Origin: Butyrivibrio sp. XPD2006
GTDB lineage: Bacteria > Bacillota > Clostridia > Lachnospirales > Lachnospiraceae
Assembly: GCF_000420865.1 (NCBI RefSeq)
Contig: NZ_ATVT01000015.1
Location: 1-64,000, forward strand
Direction: 5' to 3'
Length of the DNA stretch: 64,000 bases
Part shown: positions 19,059 to 27,818 of the stretch, piece by piece
Position numbering within the stretch: position 1 is the stretch's first letter
How the letters are laid out: the number at the start of each line of letters is the position of its first letter
The notes under the pieces: model-generated
What the model was told of the DNA's origin: nothing
Seen by the model: the letters and a program-made list of their open reading frames with translations, nothing else
The model's database searches: none
Program-made: the position numbers and the translations under genes

Positions 19059-20540
19059 ATGAGTGATAACAAGATAATAAACAGCTACAAACCGCTTACC
19101 GATCACAACCCGGTAATGGTGCAGAGATTCGGTGCTGATCCTTATGCGCTTGTTTATAAGGGAAGGGTATATGTTTATATGACTCTGGATTATCCGGAGA
19201 TGAATGATATCGGTGAGATCCAGGAGAACACCTACAGTAAGATTGACAAGATCAGTGTCATCTCTTCTGACGATCTTGTGAACTGGACAGACCACGGAAC
19301 CGTCTATGCTGCAGGAGAGCACGGACAGGCGAGCTGGGGAGGCAATTCATGGGCACCGGCTGCAGCCTGGAAAACAATTGATGGCAAGGACAAGTTCTTT
19401 TTATACTTCGCAAACAGCGGAAACGGGATTGCTGTTCTTACTGCAGACAGCCCTGCAGGTCCTTTTACAGATCCGATCGGCAAGGCTTTGATCTCAAGAG
19501 AGACACCTACCTGCGCAGAGGTTACCTGGCTTTTTGATCCTGCGGTTTTAATGGACGATGACGGTGAGAGCTATATTTACTTTGGCGGCGGAGTTCCTTC
19601 TGAAGACAAGGCTTCCGATCCCGGAACAGCCAGAGTTGCCAAATTGGGAAAAGACATGATCTCTATAGTGGGAGATCCCAAGCCTATTGAAAATGTATCC
19701 TACCTCTTTGAGGATTCCGGTATAAATAAGATTGATGGCAAGTACTACTATTCTTACTGCTCAAACTTCTCAATGACACCTGAAGCAGAGAAGGAAAAAG
19801 GCTTTGAGCAGGGCGAGATAATCACCATGGTTTCCGATGATCCTATGGGGCCTTTTGAGATGTGCAATCCTGTTCTTAAAAATCCCGGACATTTCTTCGG
19901 ACTCGGCGGAAACAACCACCACTGCATGTTTGAGTTTGGCGGAGAGTATTACATAACCTACCACACAAGGATCCTGGAAGAAAAGATGGGAATCCTCAAG
20001 GGCTATCGCAGTACCAGCGTGGATAAGCTTGTTATAAATAAAAAGAATCAGCCGGCGGCCTCCAAGGCAACAAGAGAAGGCGTTAAGCAGCTTAAAAGCT
20101 TTGATCCTTACGTGGAGAATAAAGCAGTTACCATGTCAAATGCAGCAGGCATCGCTACTTCGCAGTTTGGTGAAGAGGCTGTAAAATACGGTTCCGGCGA
20201 TATGATCGTTACTGCGATCAAGACAGGAAGCTGGATACAGATAAGCGGAGTGGACTTCGGAGATAAACCGGCAGCCGTCATTGAAGTTATGGTTAAAAGA
20301 GCTGACGGAAGAAGGGCAGATAAGGTAAAGGGCAAGATTCTTGTATGCCTCGACTCACCGGAATCCAAGGCGCTTGAAGAAGTGGAAGTCAGCATGGATT
20401 CTGTAAAGGGAGTTGGCGTGGAAGAAGGGCTTTTAATGATCTCCAACAGACTCGATACCCAGGCATCGGGAATTCATGATCTGTACTTTGTATTTGAGGG
20501 CGACGGATTCGAATTCTATTCATGGAAGTTTAAAAAGTAA
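19059..20540 (+). CDS. GH43 family arabinofuranosidase/beta-xylosidase with CBM6-like domain
   Basis: 493 residues, no signal peptide. N-terminal five-blade GH43 domain (about 15-335) with base Asp27 (GADPYALV), Asp160 (LFDPAV) and acid Glu218 (LFEDSG). A beta-sandwich at about 355-493 resembles CBM6 (ending FYSWKFKK). Family members remove L-arabinofuranose from arabinoxylan or cut xylobiose; which one applies here is not clear from motifs. CGGAGG lies about 18 nt before the ATG, with a slightly long spacing. The SGNH esterase gene follows 19 bases after its stop, so the two are probably co-transcribed. Confidence 0.92.
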   Translation: MSDNKIINSYKPLTDHNPVMVQRFGADPYALVYKGRVYVYMTLDYPEMNDIGEIQENTYSKIDKISVISSDDLVNWTDHGTVYAAGEHGQASWGGNSWAPAAAWKTIDGKDKFFLYFANSGNGIAVLTADSPAGPFTDPIGKALISRETPTCAEVTWLFDPAVLMDDDGESYIYFGGGVPSEDKASDPGTARVAKLGKDMISIVGDPKPIENVSYLFEDSGINKIDGKYYYSYCSNFSMTPEAEKEKGFEQGEIITMVSDDPMGPFEMCNPVLKNPGHFFGLGGNNHHCMFEFGGEYYITYHTRILEEKMGILKGYRSTSVDKLVINKKNQPAASKATREGVKQLKSFDPYVENKAVTMSNAAGIATSQFGEEAVKYGSGDMIVTAIKTGSWIQISGVDFGDKPAAVIEVMVKRADGRRADKVKGKILVCLDSPESKALEEVEVSMDSVKGVGVEEGLLMISNRLDTQASGIHDLYFVFEGDGFEFYSWKFKK

Positions 20541-20559
20541 AAACTTGCGGGGGAATAAT

Positions 20560-22293
20560 ATGGGAGACAGCACAAACAGGGGGCCTGTGGCACCCAAGGA
20601 TCCAACTAAAAAGCGTCCTTTCTTTTATATAACCAAGGACAAGGAAATATTCGGAGCACCTCAGCCTGATGGGAGCCTTGCACATTTTTTGTACATGGAT
20701 ATGGGCAGGCTCATTGATGCAGCAAGGCTCACAGGTAATGTAACCGATGAGGCTATGGTAGAGAACCTTACTACAACAGCGGGACTTCGCAGGATGATCC
20801 ATTCCATAGGAGTCAGCGTATCTGGTAAGGCTACAGACAGTAAAGTAAAATTTGTTGCCGAGATGTATCCGAACACTCCGGGGGAAGAGACCACCAGCAT
20901 CGAGGCTGAGCTTTTGATGGACGGGATGGAAACCGTGATAGAACTGGGCAGCGTAGACTGGAAAGACGGTGACAGGGAGCTTGGACAGATAAGATTTCTT
21001 TTTGATGATCCCGGCATCACAGCCACAACCGATATAAGGTTCTATCTCAATGACGGATTTGAAGCACCCGAGCAGCCCGAGGATATAGCAGTGGATTTTG
21101 CTTCTGAGGGCTACAGAAAAATGATAGAAAAGAGCCTTATGCAGGCCGGCAATACAGCAAGGCTTAAGAGAGTCCTTGATAAGGCGGCCGGAGGAGAGGA
21201 TGTAACTCTTTCATTTATCGGAGGCTCCATAACTCAGGGAGCGGGCTCCATTCCTATCAATGAGAAGTGCTATGCAAGAGTCTTCTACGAGGACTTTGCA
21301 AAAAGATATATGAAGGGCGGAGAGTGCACCTTCGTAAAAGCAGGCGTCGGAGGAACTCCTTCTGAGCTTGGAATGATAAGGTTTGAGAGAGATGTGCTGA
21401 GGGACGGAACCAAAGAGCCTGACCTTGTTGTGATAGAGTTTGCAGTTAACGATGAGGGCGATGAAACTCAGGGAGTATGCTATGAGAGCCTTGTGAGAAA
21501 AGCTCTTTCTCTCCCCTGGAAGCCGGCGGTAGTTCTTTTGTTCGCAGTATTCTCCAACGACTGGAACCTTCAGGACAGGCTTTCACCGGTGGGAAGAAAT
21601 TATGATCTGCCTATGGTCAGTGTTCTTGATGCGGTCAGTCCGCAATTTTCGCTGCTCCCGTCAGAGGGACGCGTTATCTCCAAGAACCAGTTCTTCTATG
21701 ATGTTTATCATCCCAGCAACTTAGGGCATCAGATCATGGCGGACTGTCTGTCTAACCTTTTTGATAAGGTCAGCGGACATCCTGAAGAGTATCAATCGGG
21801 AAAAGAGACAGAGCTTTCCGAAATCAAACCTGCAATCGGTGCGGATTTTGAGAAGATTGAGCTTCTTGATAAAAAAGAGCTTGATGCCTTAAAGGATAAA
21901 TTCAAAATAGTGGAGGTCTCAGAAGGCTCTTTTGACCAAAAGGATACAGACCTTCAGGCTGTGGAAATGGACAAGGCCATTGAGATGACACCTGAGTTTC
22001 CGCATAACTGGTGCCATGAAAGAGGCGGCGATCCGTTCAAGATGACCCTCAGCTGTAAGAAGCTTCTTTTGATATTCAAGGATTCGGCTCATGCAAGTCA
22101 CGGAACAGCAGAGGTTTTCGTTGACGGCAAAAAGATTCTTGATGCCGATCCTCACATAAACGGATGGACTCACTGCAATGCCGTGATCCTTGTAAACGAG
22201 GATGAATGCAGACAGAGAGAGGTCCTGATCCGGATGAAAGAAGGTCATGAGGACAAGAAGTTTACAATTCTCGGATTTGGAGTTGCTTTATAA
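20560..22293 (+). CDS. SGNH/GDSL-type esterase, probable xylan-oligosaccharide deacetylase
   Basis: 577 residues, no signal peptide. The start at 20560 has GCGGGGGA upstream; an earlier in-frame ATG at 20476 lies inside the GH43 gene. An N-terminal beta-rich domain (about 20-180) precedes an SGNH hydrolase core with Ser223 (IGGSITQGAG), Gly265 (VGGTPS), Asn297 (FAVND) and Asp381..His384 (DVYHPSNLGH). A third beta-rich region (about 440-577) follows. The arrangement recalls CE2-type acetylesterases, but the assignment is tentative. In this locus it most likely strips acetyl groups from imported xylo-oligosaccharides. Confidence 0.85.
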   Translation: MGDSTNRGPVAPKDPTKKRPFFYITKDKEIFGAPQPDGSLAHFLYMDMGRLIDAARLTGNVTDEAMVENLTTTAGLRRMIHSIGVSVSGKATDSKVKFVAEMYPNTPGEETTSIEAELLMDGMETVIELGSVDWKDGDRELGQIRFLFDDPGITATTDIRFYLNDGFEAPEQPEDIAVDFASEGYRKMIEKSLMQAGNTARLKRVLDKAAGGEDVTLSFIGGSITQGAGSIPINEKCYARVFYEDFAKRYMKGGECTFVKAGVGGTPSELGMIRFERDVLRDGTKEPDLVVIEFAVNDEGDETQGVCYESLVRKALSLPWKPAVVLLFAVFSNDWNLQDRLSPVGRNYDLPMVSVLDAVSPQFSLLPSEGRVISKNQFFYDVYHPSNLGHQIMADCLSNLFDKVSGHPEEYQSGKETELSEIKPAIGADFEKIELLDKKELDALKDKFKIVEVSEGSFDQKDTDLQAVEMDKAIEMTPEFPHNWCHERGGDPFKMTLSCKKLLLIFKDSAHASHGTAEVFVDGKKILDADPHINGWTHCNAVILVNEDECRQREVLIRMKEGHEDKKFTILGFGVAL

Positions 22294-22308
22294 ACATCAG
22301 AAAATGAA

Positions 22309-22353
22309 AAAAACATGGCGGAAAATGTAAAGAAGCATGACGCCATGTTTTTG
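22309..22353 (+). terminator. terminator after the GH43-SGNH operon
   Basis: AAACATGGCG (22311-22320) pairs with CGCCATGTTT (22341-22350) followed by T-rich sequence. A TATAAT (22354-22359) starts immediately after it. Confidence 0.75.
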
Positions 22354-22379
22354 TATAATTAGCCATAGAAGTTCTATGG
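22354..22379 (+). promoter_or_regulatory. TATAAT with adjacent 17-bp palindrome upstream of the acetylesterase gene
   Basis: TATAAT at 22354-22359 is followed at 22363-22379 by CCATAGAA-G-TTCTATGG, a perfect inverted repeat with one central base. Its place just after a -10 box is that of a repressor operator. No convincing -35 is seen, because the terminator occupies that position. Confidence 0.45.
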
Positions 22380-22398
22380 GGAAACATGGGGTTTAATT

Positions 22399-24303
22399 AT
22401 GGGAAAACTGGTACTTCCAAAGATCATTTCAGACGGAATGGTCATTCAAAGAAGAAAAAGAATACACGTATGGGGATGGGATGAGCCCGGCACAGGAATT
22501 GAGGTCAGGCTTGATAATCTCATGTCTACAGGCAGGACTGATGAGAACGGAAGATTTGATGTCTATCTCTCTGCCAAGGAGAGCGGCGGACCTTACGAAC
22601 TCATAGTCTCGGATGACAGGGACGAAGAGATTGCTGTCAAGGACGTAATGATAGGCATTGTGTGGTTCTGCACAGGTCAGTCCAATATGGAACTTCCGAT
22701 AACAAGGGTCAAGGACAGATATCCTGCTCTTGCACATATTGAGGAGAACCCCGGTATCAGGACTTTTAAGATATTAGAAGATACAGATTTTCACGGACCT
22801 CTTGAGGAACTTAGAAGCGGTTCATGGAGCCGTGTGAGCCGTGATACCATAATGGATTTTTCTGCGACAGGATATTTCTTTGCCGCATATCTTCAGAAGA
22901 TAACAGGTCAGACAGTTGGATTTATAAATGCTTCACTGGGCGGATCTTTGGTTTCATCCTGGATGTCAAGGGAGATGCTTGAGGGGTATGATGAGCTCAT
23001 TGCTGAAGCTGACAAGTACGCAGATGATGACTTCAGAAAGAGTCAGGCAGACAAGAATGTAATAAACGGAACACTCTGGCGCGAGAAGCTCAACAAGCTT
23101 GACAGGGGACTTTCAGAGAAATGGATGAAAGAGGACCTTGATGAGCGCAGCTGGAAGGAAATGGATATCCCTGTAATGTTCAAGGATACAGAGCTTTCAG
23201 GGATGTGCGGATCCGTATGGTTCAGAAGAAACTTTGACCTTCCAAAGGAGCTTGCCGGCAAGAGTGCCAGACTTTTCCTCGGAACTCTGGTTGACAGGGA
23301 TGAGGTTTTTGTTAACGGCGTCAAGGTAGGAGGAATTGAGTATCAGTATCCTCCGAGAAAATATGATATCCCTGAGGGACTTACCAGGGAAAAGGGCAAT
23401 GTGATTGCAATAAGACTCTGCGTTGAATACGGTCTTGGAAGGATCACTCCGGACAAGGAATACAAGATATTCAATGACGATGCGGAGGTAAGGCTCGACG
23501 GCAAATGGTATTACAAGGTTGCTGCAAGATGCGACGAGATCCCGCCTACAGACTTTATCAACTGGCATCCGACAGGTCTTTACAATGCAATGACAGCGCC
23601 GTGCCATAACTTCCCGATAGACGGAGTTATCTGGTATCAGGGAGAATCCAATACTCATGAGCCCTGGGATTATACAGATCTTTCAAAGCGCATGATCAAA
23701 GGATACAGAGATAAATGGGGCGAGGAGAACCTTCCTTACATCCTGGTTCAGCTCCCCAACTTTGTAATAGATGTTGAGCCTGTGGACGATCCATGGCCTG
23801 AGTTCAGACTTAAACAGGCCAGACTCCTGGATGATCCTATGGTTGGAATGACAGTAAATATGGACCTCGGTGAGGACAACGATCTGCATCCTACCGGCAA
23901 GCGCAGGATCGGTAAGCGCCTTGCACTTTGGGCAGCTCATCTTCGCTACGGCTACGCCGGCGAGTACACTGGCCCTACACCTATCCCTGTTTCAGTTAAG
24001 GCAATGAGTTCGGGACTTATGAAGGGCAGTACGGTGGAGATCATGTTTGACCATGCGGATGGCATGGTAGCCAGAGATCTTGGTAAGGGCAGCGAGATCC
24101 GCGATTTTGTAGTTGTGGATGACAAGGGAAAAGAGTATGAGGCTAAGGCTAATATTGTCGGTGAGACAATTCAGCTTCAGACAAATCTTAAGGCAGAAAA
24201 GATAAAGAAAGTTAAGTACCTTGTTTCATATACTTACAACGGAGCCATGATCTACAACAAAGCCAACCTCCCGATGGGGCCTTTCGAGATCAAAGTAAAA
24301 TGA
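22399..24303 (+). CDS. SASA-family acetylesterase (sialate O-acetylesterase / CE6-like)
   Basis: 634 residues, no signal peptide. Hallmarks of the SASA (DUF303) family: nucleophile Ser95 in CTGQSNMELP, IWYQGESN at 411-418, and the Asp495..His497 pair (DNDLHPTG). A galactose-binding-like beta domain is inserted at about 230-345 (GSVWFRRNFDLP..), as in bacterial sialate esterases. Members remove O-acetyl groups from sugars; sialic acid is improbable in this context and acetylated xylose more likely. It has its own promoter region and is followed by a repeat-filled intergenic region. Confidence 0.87.
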   Translation: MGKLVLPKIISDGMVIQRRKRIHVWGWDEPGTGIEVRLDNLMSTGRTDENGRFDVYLSAKESGGPYELIVSDDRDEEIAVKDVMIGIVWFCTGQSNMELPITRVKDRYPALAHIEENPGIRTFKILEDTDFHGPLEELRSGSWSRVSRDTIMDFSATGYFFAAYLQKITGQTVGFINASLGGSLVSSWMSREMLEGYDELIAEADKYADDDFRKSQADKNVINGTLWREKLNKLDRGLSEKWMKEDLDERSWKEMDIPVMFKDTELSGMCGSVWFRRNFDLPKELAGKSARLFLGTLVDRDEVFVNGVKVGGIEYQYPPRKYDIPEGLTREKGNVIAIRLCVEYGLGRITPDKEYKIFNDDAEVRLDGKWYYKVAARCDEIPPTDFINWHPTGLYNAMTAPCHNFPIDGVIWYQGESNTHEPWDYTDLSKRMIKGYRDKWGEENLPYILVQLPNFVIDVEPVDDPWPEFRLKQARLLDDPMVGMTVNMDLGEDNDLHPTGKRRIGKRLALWAAHLRYGYAGEYTGPTPIPVSVKAMSSGLMKGSTVEIMFDHADGMVARDLGKGSEIRDFVVVDDKGKEYEAKANIVGETIQLQTNLKAEKIKKVKYLVSYTYNGAMIYNKANLPMGPFEIKVK

Positions 24304-24306
24304 TTT

Positions 24307-24335
24307 TGGTCCCCAGGGACGGGGGTAAGGGACCA
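24307..24335. repeat. REP-like palindrome 1 (GGTCCC arms, GGGACG core)
   Basis: TGGTCCC (24307-24313) and GGGACCA (24329-24335) form an inverted repeat around CAGGGACGGGGGTAA. It begins 4 bases after the acetylesterase stop. The internal GGGACG is shared with the elements at 24801 and 45291, although the arms differ. Confidence 0.6.
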
Positions 24336-24477
24336 TTTCTGCCCGCTGCTGTGTGATTGTAGTTCAGATAAATACCGAAGCCAAGGGCTGCCCGGGCGCC
24401 AAAGAGCGGCGCCCAGCGTACTGTCCCTTGTCTGCGGTATTTATCTGAACATATTGGTCACTAAGGCGGGCAGGAAA
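24336..24477. repeat. nested long hairpin element A
   Basis: Four nested stems in about 140 nt: CTGCCCGC (24339-24346) with GCGGGCAG (24466-24473); GTTCAGATAAATACCG (24362-24377) with its exact 16-base complement (24435-24450); CAAGGG (24382-24387) with CCCTTG (24425-24430); and GGGCGCC (24394-24400) with GGCGCCC (24408-24414) around AAAGAGC. No gene lies inside. It could be a structured RNA or a small mobile palindromic element. Elements at 54074 and 54258 share this architecture. Confidence 0.75.
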
Positions 24478-24504
24478 AAGAGGCTGTTGCTTCCGGGACA
24501 TGAT

Positions 24505-24827
24505 TTTCTACATATACAGTTAGAAGTGCCTTGTGGGCGTAGAAAACCAGGGGGAGTGAATTTCCATAAGGGGTTATTTTCTCCATATACGGATGAAAGT
24601 GGTCTGTGGGCGTAGAAAGCCTGAATGGAAAAATTTGATTAAGGACTTATTTTCTACCTATATGAAGAAAAACTGTCTGTGGGCGTAGAAAGTTTGAATG
24701 GAGAAGCAAATTCTTTCTACTTATATTTGAAAAAGTGGTCCATGGGCGTAGAAAAACAGGGATTTGAAAATTTTTATGAAGAATTCTTTCTACCTATATT
24801 GTGAGTCACTGGGGACGTAACAGTTTG
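24505..24827. repeat. tandem array of five 73-bp hairpin units
   Basis: TTTCTAC (TTTCTCC in unit 2) occurs at 24505, 24578, 24651, 24714 and 24787. In the first four units GTAGAAA begins exactly 34 bases later (24539, 24612, 24685, 24748), so each 41-bp unit is an inverted repeat with a 27-nt loop ending TGGGC. Units are separated by 32, 32, 22 and 32 bp. The first part of each loop reads MTATAY. Separators also resemble each other (GAATGGA.., TTAT ends), so this is a diverged tandem repeat rather than a CRISPR. The fifth unit runs into REP-like palindrome 2. It lies between two convergent genes. Confidence 0.8.
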
Positions 24828-24833
24828 ACTCAC
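24801..24833. repeat. REP-like palindrome 2 (TGAGTCA arms, GGGACG core)
   Basis: GTGAGTCA (24801-24808) and TGACTCAC (24826-24833) flank CTGGGGACGTAACAGTT. The arms and the GGGGACGT core are the same as in the element at 45291. It ends just past the 3' end of the AraC gene and may act as its terminator. Confidence 0.65.
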
Positions 24834-24841
24834 GGACTACA

Positions 24842-25744
24842 TTACTTGGAGTAGGTACGGCCTTCCACGTCGGCACCCTGGAGGTACATCTTGCGGTACT
24901 CGGTGGGTGAGCAGCCGTTCATGTCCTTAAAGACACGGTTGAAGGTTGAAAGAGAAAAGAACCCTGACTGAAGGGCGATGTCCATGACTGAGAGGTCTGT
25001 GTCGCCGAGGAGCTCCTGGGCCATCATCACACGACGCTTAGTTATGTACTGATAGCAGGAGATGCCCATTGAGGACTTGAAGAGCCTCTCGAAATGGTAC
25101 TTGGAAAAGCCTGCAAGCTCAGCAAGCTGCTCAACTGAGAGATCCTCACTTCTGTGGGAGTCGATATAGTTGGTTACAGCTACGAGCTTTTCAATATTTT
25201 TGGACTGGGAATCTGAAGAGCCTGCGGGAGCGATGGCATCCACAAGATGCATGCTGCCGATCTGGGCGAGGATCAGAGTCACCAGAGAATATACAGAAAT
25301 CTGAAGAAATTCATCACTCTCTCCATAGAGACGCTCTATCTCCCAGAAGTAATTCTGAAGACGGGCTGCCTCAACAGGAAACTGGCTCTGCCTTACGTGA
25401 ACGTAGGGCGGAAGAGTTTTAAGGAGAGGAACCATCTGTGAAACCTGGGAATATCTTGCAAAGTCGAAGAGAAGGATCATCTTCTCTCCGCCGGGTGCAA
25501 CAGAGAGGTACTCGTGAAGAGTTCCGGGGGCGATGAGCATAATGTCTCCGGGAACGCAGTTGACGACTGCAGATGAATCATTGTGAAACTTAACCTGGAA
25601 TGATCCGGACAGAGGAAGAATAAGCTCTACTTCGTTATGCCAGTGGAGCGGATATTCATTTAATGTGTTGTGATACAGAAGGACGCCTTTTAAAGTGTCG
25701 TAGTAAATGTCTTCTCTTGACTGGGCGTTGATGTCTTCGATCAT
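24842..25744 (-). CDS. AraC-family regulator with cupin sensor domain (next to GH67)
   Basis: 300 residues. The N-terminal cupin (about 15-110, PLHWHNEVELILPLSGSF and VPGDIMLIAPGTLHEY) is a sugar-sensing fold. The C-terminal AraC double helix-turn-helix (about 185-290) includes SVEQLAELAGFSKYHFERLFK and MDIALQSGFFSLSTFNRVFK. It is divergent from the GH67 alpha-glucuronidase gene with 98 bases between them, and most likely controls that gene and neighbours in response to a xylan-derived sugar or uronate. GGAGAA lies 7 nt before the start. Confidence 0.92.
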   Translation of the reverse strand: MIEDINAQSREDIYYDTLKGVLLYHNTLNEYPLHWHNEVELILPLSGSFQVKFHNDSSAVVNCVPGDIMLIAPGTLHEYLSVAPGGEKMILLFDFARYSQVSQMVPLLKTLPPYVHVRQSQFPVEAARLQNYFWEIERLYGESDEFLQISVYSLVTLILAQIGSMHLVDAIAPAGSSDSQSKNIEKLVAVTNYIDSHRSEDLSVEQLAELAGFSKYHFERLFKSSMGISCYQYITKRRVMMAQELLGDTDLSVMDIALQSGFFSLSTFNRVFKDMNGCSPTEYRKMYLQGADVEGRTYSK

Positions 25745-25842
25745 GGATCATTCTCCTTTGAGATTTATGTTAACTCGTAGATATTCTAGCATCTTACGCC
25801 CGAGGCGTGCAAATATTTGTGATACGGAAGGGAAAACTTTTT

Positions 25843-27807
25843 ATGGGAAAAACGGATTGGACACAGCTGTGGCTTACTTATCACAGAGTCTTTGAAGGCA
25901 ATTGCACATGGGAGACAGTATTGGAAGGATTTGCAGCTTCTGACGCAGTCGTTTCAAATGCACTTAGCGAGTTTAAGAGGGGAATGGATTCCATCGGATG
26001 CGACAGCGATTCAATGACGCTTAAGATAACTAAAAGCGATGCTGTTCCTGCTGAGGGCTATAGCATAAAGGGCGATGACAACGGAATCTTACTTGAGGCA
26101 TCGGATGAGAGAGGCCTTCTCTACGGAGTCTTTGCAATTCTTAGACAGACAGCCTGCGGCAAAAGAGCTGCTGAAGTAAATGAAACTGCATCCCCATCAA
26201 ATCCTTTGAGAATGATGAACCACTGGGATAACATGGATGGCAGCATCGAGCGCGGCTATTCGGGAGAGTCATTCTTTTTTGAGAATGAAGAGATAGTAAT
26301 AAACGACAGAACCGTGGATTACGCCCGCTTCATGGCGAGTATCGGTATCAACGGTGTTGTGATCAACAATGTCAATGTCAAGGGAGCAGCTTCGTATCTG
26401 ATCACCGACAGATATTTTGATAAGTTAAAAGAGCTCTCGGAGATTTTCGAGGGCTACGGAATAAAGCTCTACATGTCACTGAACTTCGCATCTCCTATTG
26501 AGATCGGAGGCATGGATACCTGCGATCCTCTTGACAGTAATGTAATCTCCTGGTGGGAAAAGAAGATCAAAGAGGTATACGAGAACTTACCGGGCCTTGG
26601 AGGATTCCTTGTAAAGGCAGACTCAGAGGGAAGACCGGGGCCATTCACCTACGGAAGAACTCAGGCAGATGGCGCCAATATGCTTGCAGATGTGATCGCA
26701 CCTTACGGCGGAATCATCATCTGGAGATGTTTTGTATATAACTGCACTCAGGACTGGCGCGATACCAAGACTGACAGAGCAAGAGCCGGCTATGATTATT
26801 TCAAGGATCTTGACGGAGCTTATCACGACAATGTCATCCTTCAGATAAAGAACGGACCTATGGACTTCCAGATCCGCGAACCCGTATCTCCTCTTCTCGG
26901 CGGCCTTACAAAGACCAACCAGATGCTGGAGGTTCAGGCGGCTCAGGAGTACACCGGCCATCAGATTGACTTGTGTTATCTCATCCCGCTTTTCAAGGAG
27001 GTTCTTGACTTCCACACACATTGCGCACCGGGAAAAGACACTGTGGCTGACGTTGTAAGCGGTCGCACTATGGGCAACAGGCTCGGCGGAATGGCGGCAG
27101 TTATCAATACCGGAAATGACATGAACTGGACAGGAGATGACCTTGCTGCAGCCAATACTTACGGCTTCGGAAGATTGTCTTTTAACACAGATCTGACTGC
27201 TGAAGAGATAGCGAGAGAGTGGATCAGACAGACACTGAACCTTCCAGCGAAAGAGGAGGATATTCTCTGCAGCATGCTGCTCAGGTCCCGCGAGATCTAT
27301 GAGAGATATACATCACCTCTGGGAATAGGCTGGATGGTAACACCAAACGGACACTACGGACCAAGCGTTGACGGATATGAGTACTCAAGATGGGGAACTT
27401 ATCACAGAGCCGATCACCTTGGAATCGGAGTAGACAGAACAGATAAGGGAACAGGCTACGCCCAGCAGTACTACCCGGAAAATGCAAAGTTGTACAATGA
27501 TCCGCATACCTGTCCGGAGGAACTGCTTTTATTCTTCCATCATATTCCTTATACCTGGGAGCTTAAGACAGGTAAGACGCTGATTCAGCATATTTACGAC
27601 AGTCATTTCCTGGGAGAAGAAGAGGCAAGAGGCCTTGCATCCGACTGGGACAGCATTAAGGATGCAGTTCCGGAAGAAATTTATACAAGAGTAAAAGAAA
27701 GGTTCGACCTCCAACTCGACAATGCCAGAGAGTGGAGAGATCAGGTTAACTCCTACTTCTACAGGAAAAGCGGCATTGCCGATGAGAAAGGCAGAACCAT
27801 TTATTGA
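25843..27807 (+). CDS. aguA: GH67 alpha-glucuronidase
   Basis: Removes 4-O-methyl-glucuronic acid from the non-reducing end of xylo-oligosaccharides. 655 residues, no signal peptide, as for the intracellular enzymes of this family. Catalytic residues are in place: general acid Glu262 (KADSEGRPGP), and Asp341 (NGPMDFQIREP) with Glu369 (AAQEYTG) on the opposite side. The N-terminal alpha/beta domain (1-120) and C-terminal helical domain (450-655) are complete. The start at 25843 (MGKTDW) has GGAAGGG about 10 nt upstream; a longer frame from 25807 lacks one. Divergent from an AraC regulator; a second AraC gene converges on its 3' end. Confidence 0.95.
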   Translation: MGKTDWTQLWLTYHRVFEGNCTWETVLEGFAASDAVVSNALSEFKRGMDSIGCDSDSMTLKITKSDAVPAEGYSIKGDDNGILLEASDERGLLYGVFAILRQTACGKRAAEVNETASPSNPLRMMNHWDNMDGSIERGYSGESFFFENEEIVINDRTVDYARFMASIGINGVVINNVNVKGAASYLITDRYFDKLKELSEIFEGYGIKLYMSLNFASPIEIGGMDTCDPLDSNVISWWEKKIKEVYENLPGLGGFLVKADSEGRPGPFTYGRTQADGANMLADVIAPYGGIIIWRCFVYNCTQDWRDTKTDRARAGYDYFKDLDGAYHDNVILQIKNGPMDFQIREPVSPLLGGLTKTNQMLEVQAAQEYTGHQIDLCYLIPLFKEVLDFHTHCAPGKDTVADVVSGRTMGNRLGGMAAVINTGNDMNWTGDDLAAANTYGFGRLSFNTDLTAEEIAREWIRQTLNLPAKEEDILCSMLLRSREIYERYTSPLGIGWMVTPNGHYGPSVDGYEYSRWGTYHRADHLGIGVDRTDKGTGYAQQYYPENAKLYNDPHTCPEELLLFFHHIPYTWELKTGKTLIQHIYDSHFLGEEEARGLASDWDSIKDAVPEEIYTRVKERFDLQLDNAREWRDQVNSYFYRKSGIADEKGRTIY

Positions 27808-27818
27808 GCGGACGTTTG

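Noticed and set aside
24336..24477. Integron attC site
   Set aside because: The arms do not fit the RYYYAAC/GTTRRRY boxes and there is no cassette or integrase.
24505..24800. CRISPR array
   Set aside because: Repeat length and spacing look CRISPR-like, but the repeats are identical only in their arms, the separators resemble each other, and no cas gene is nearby.
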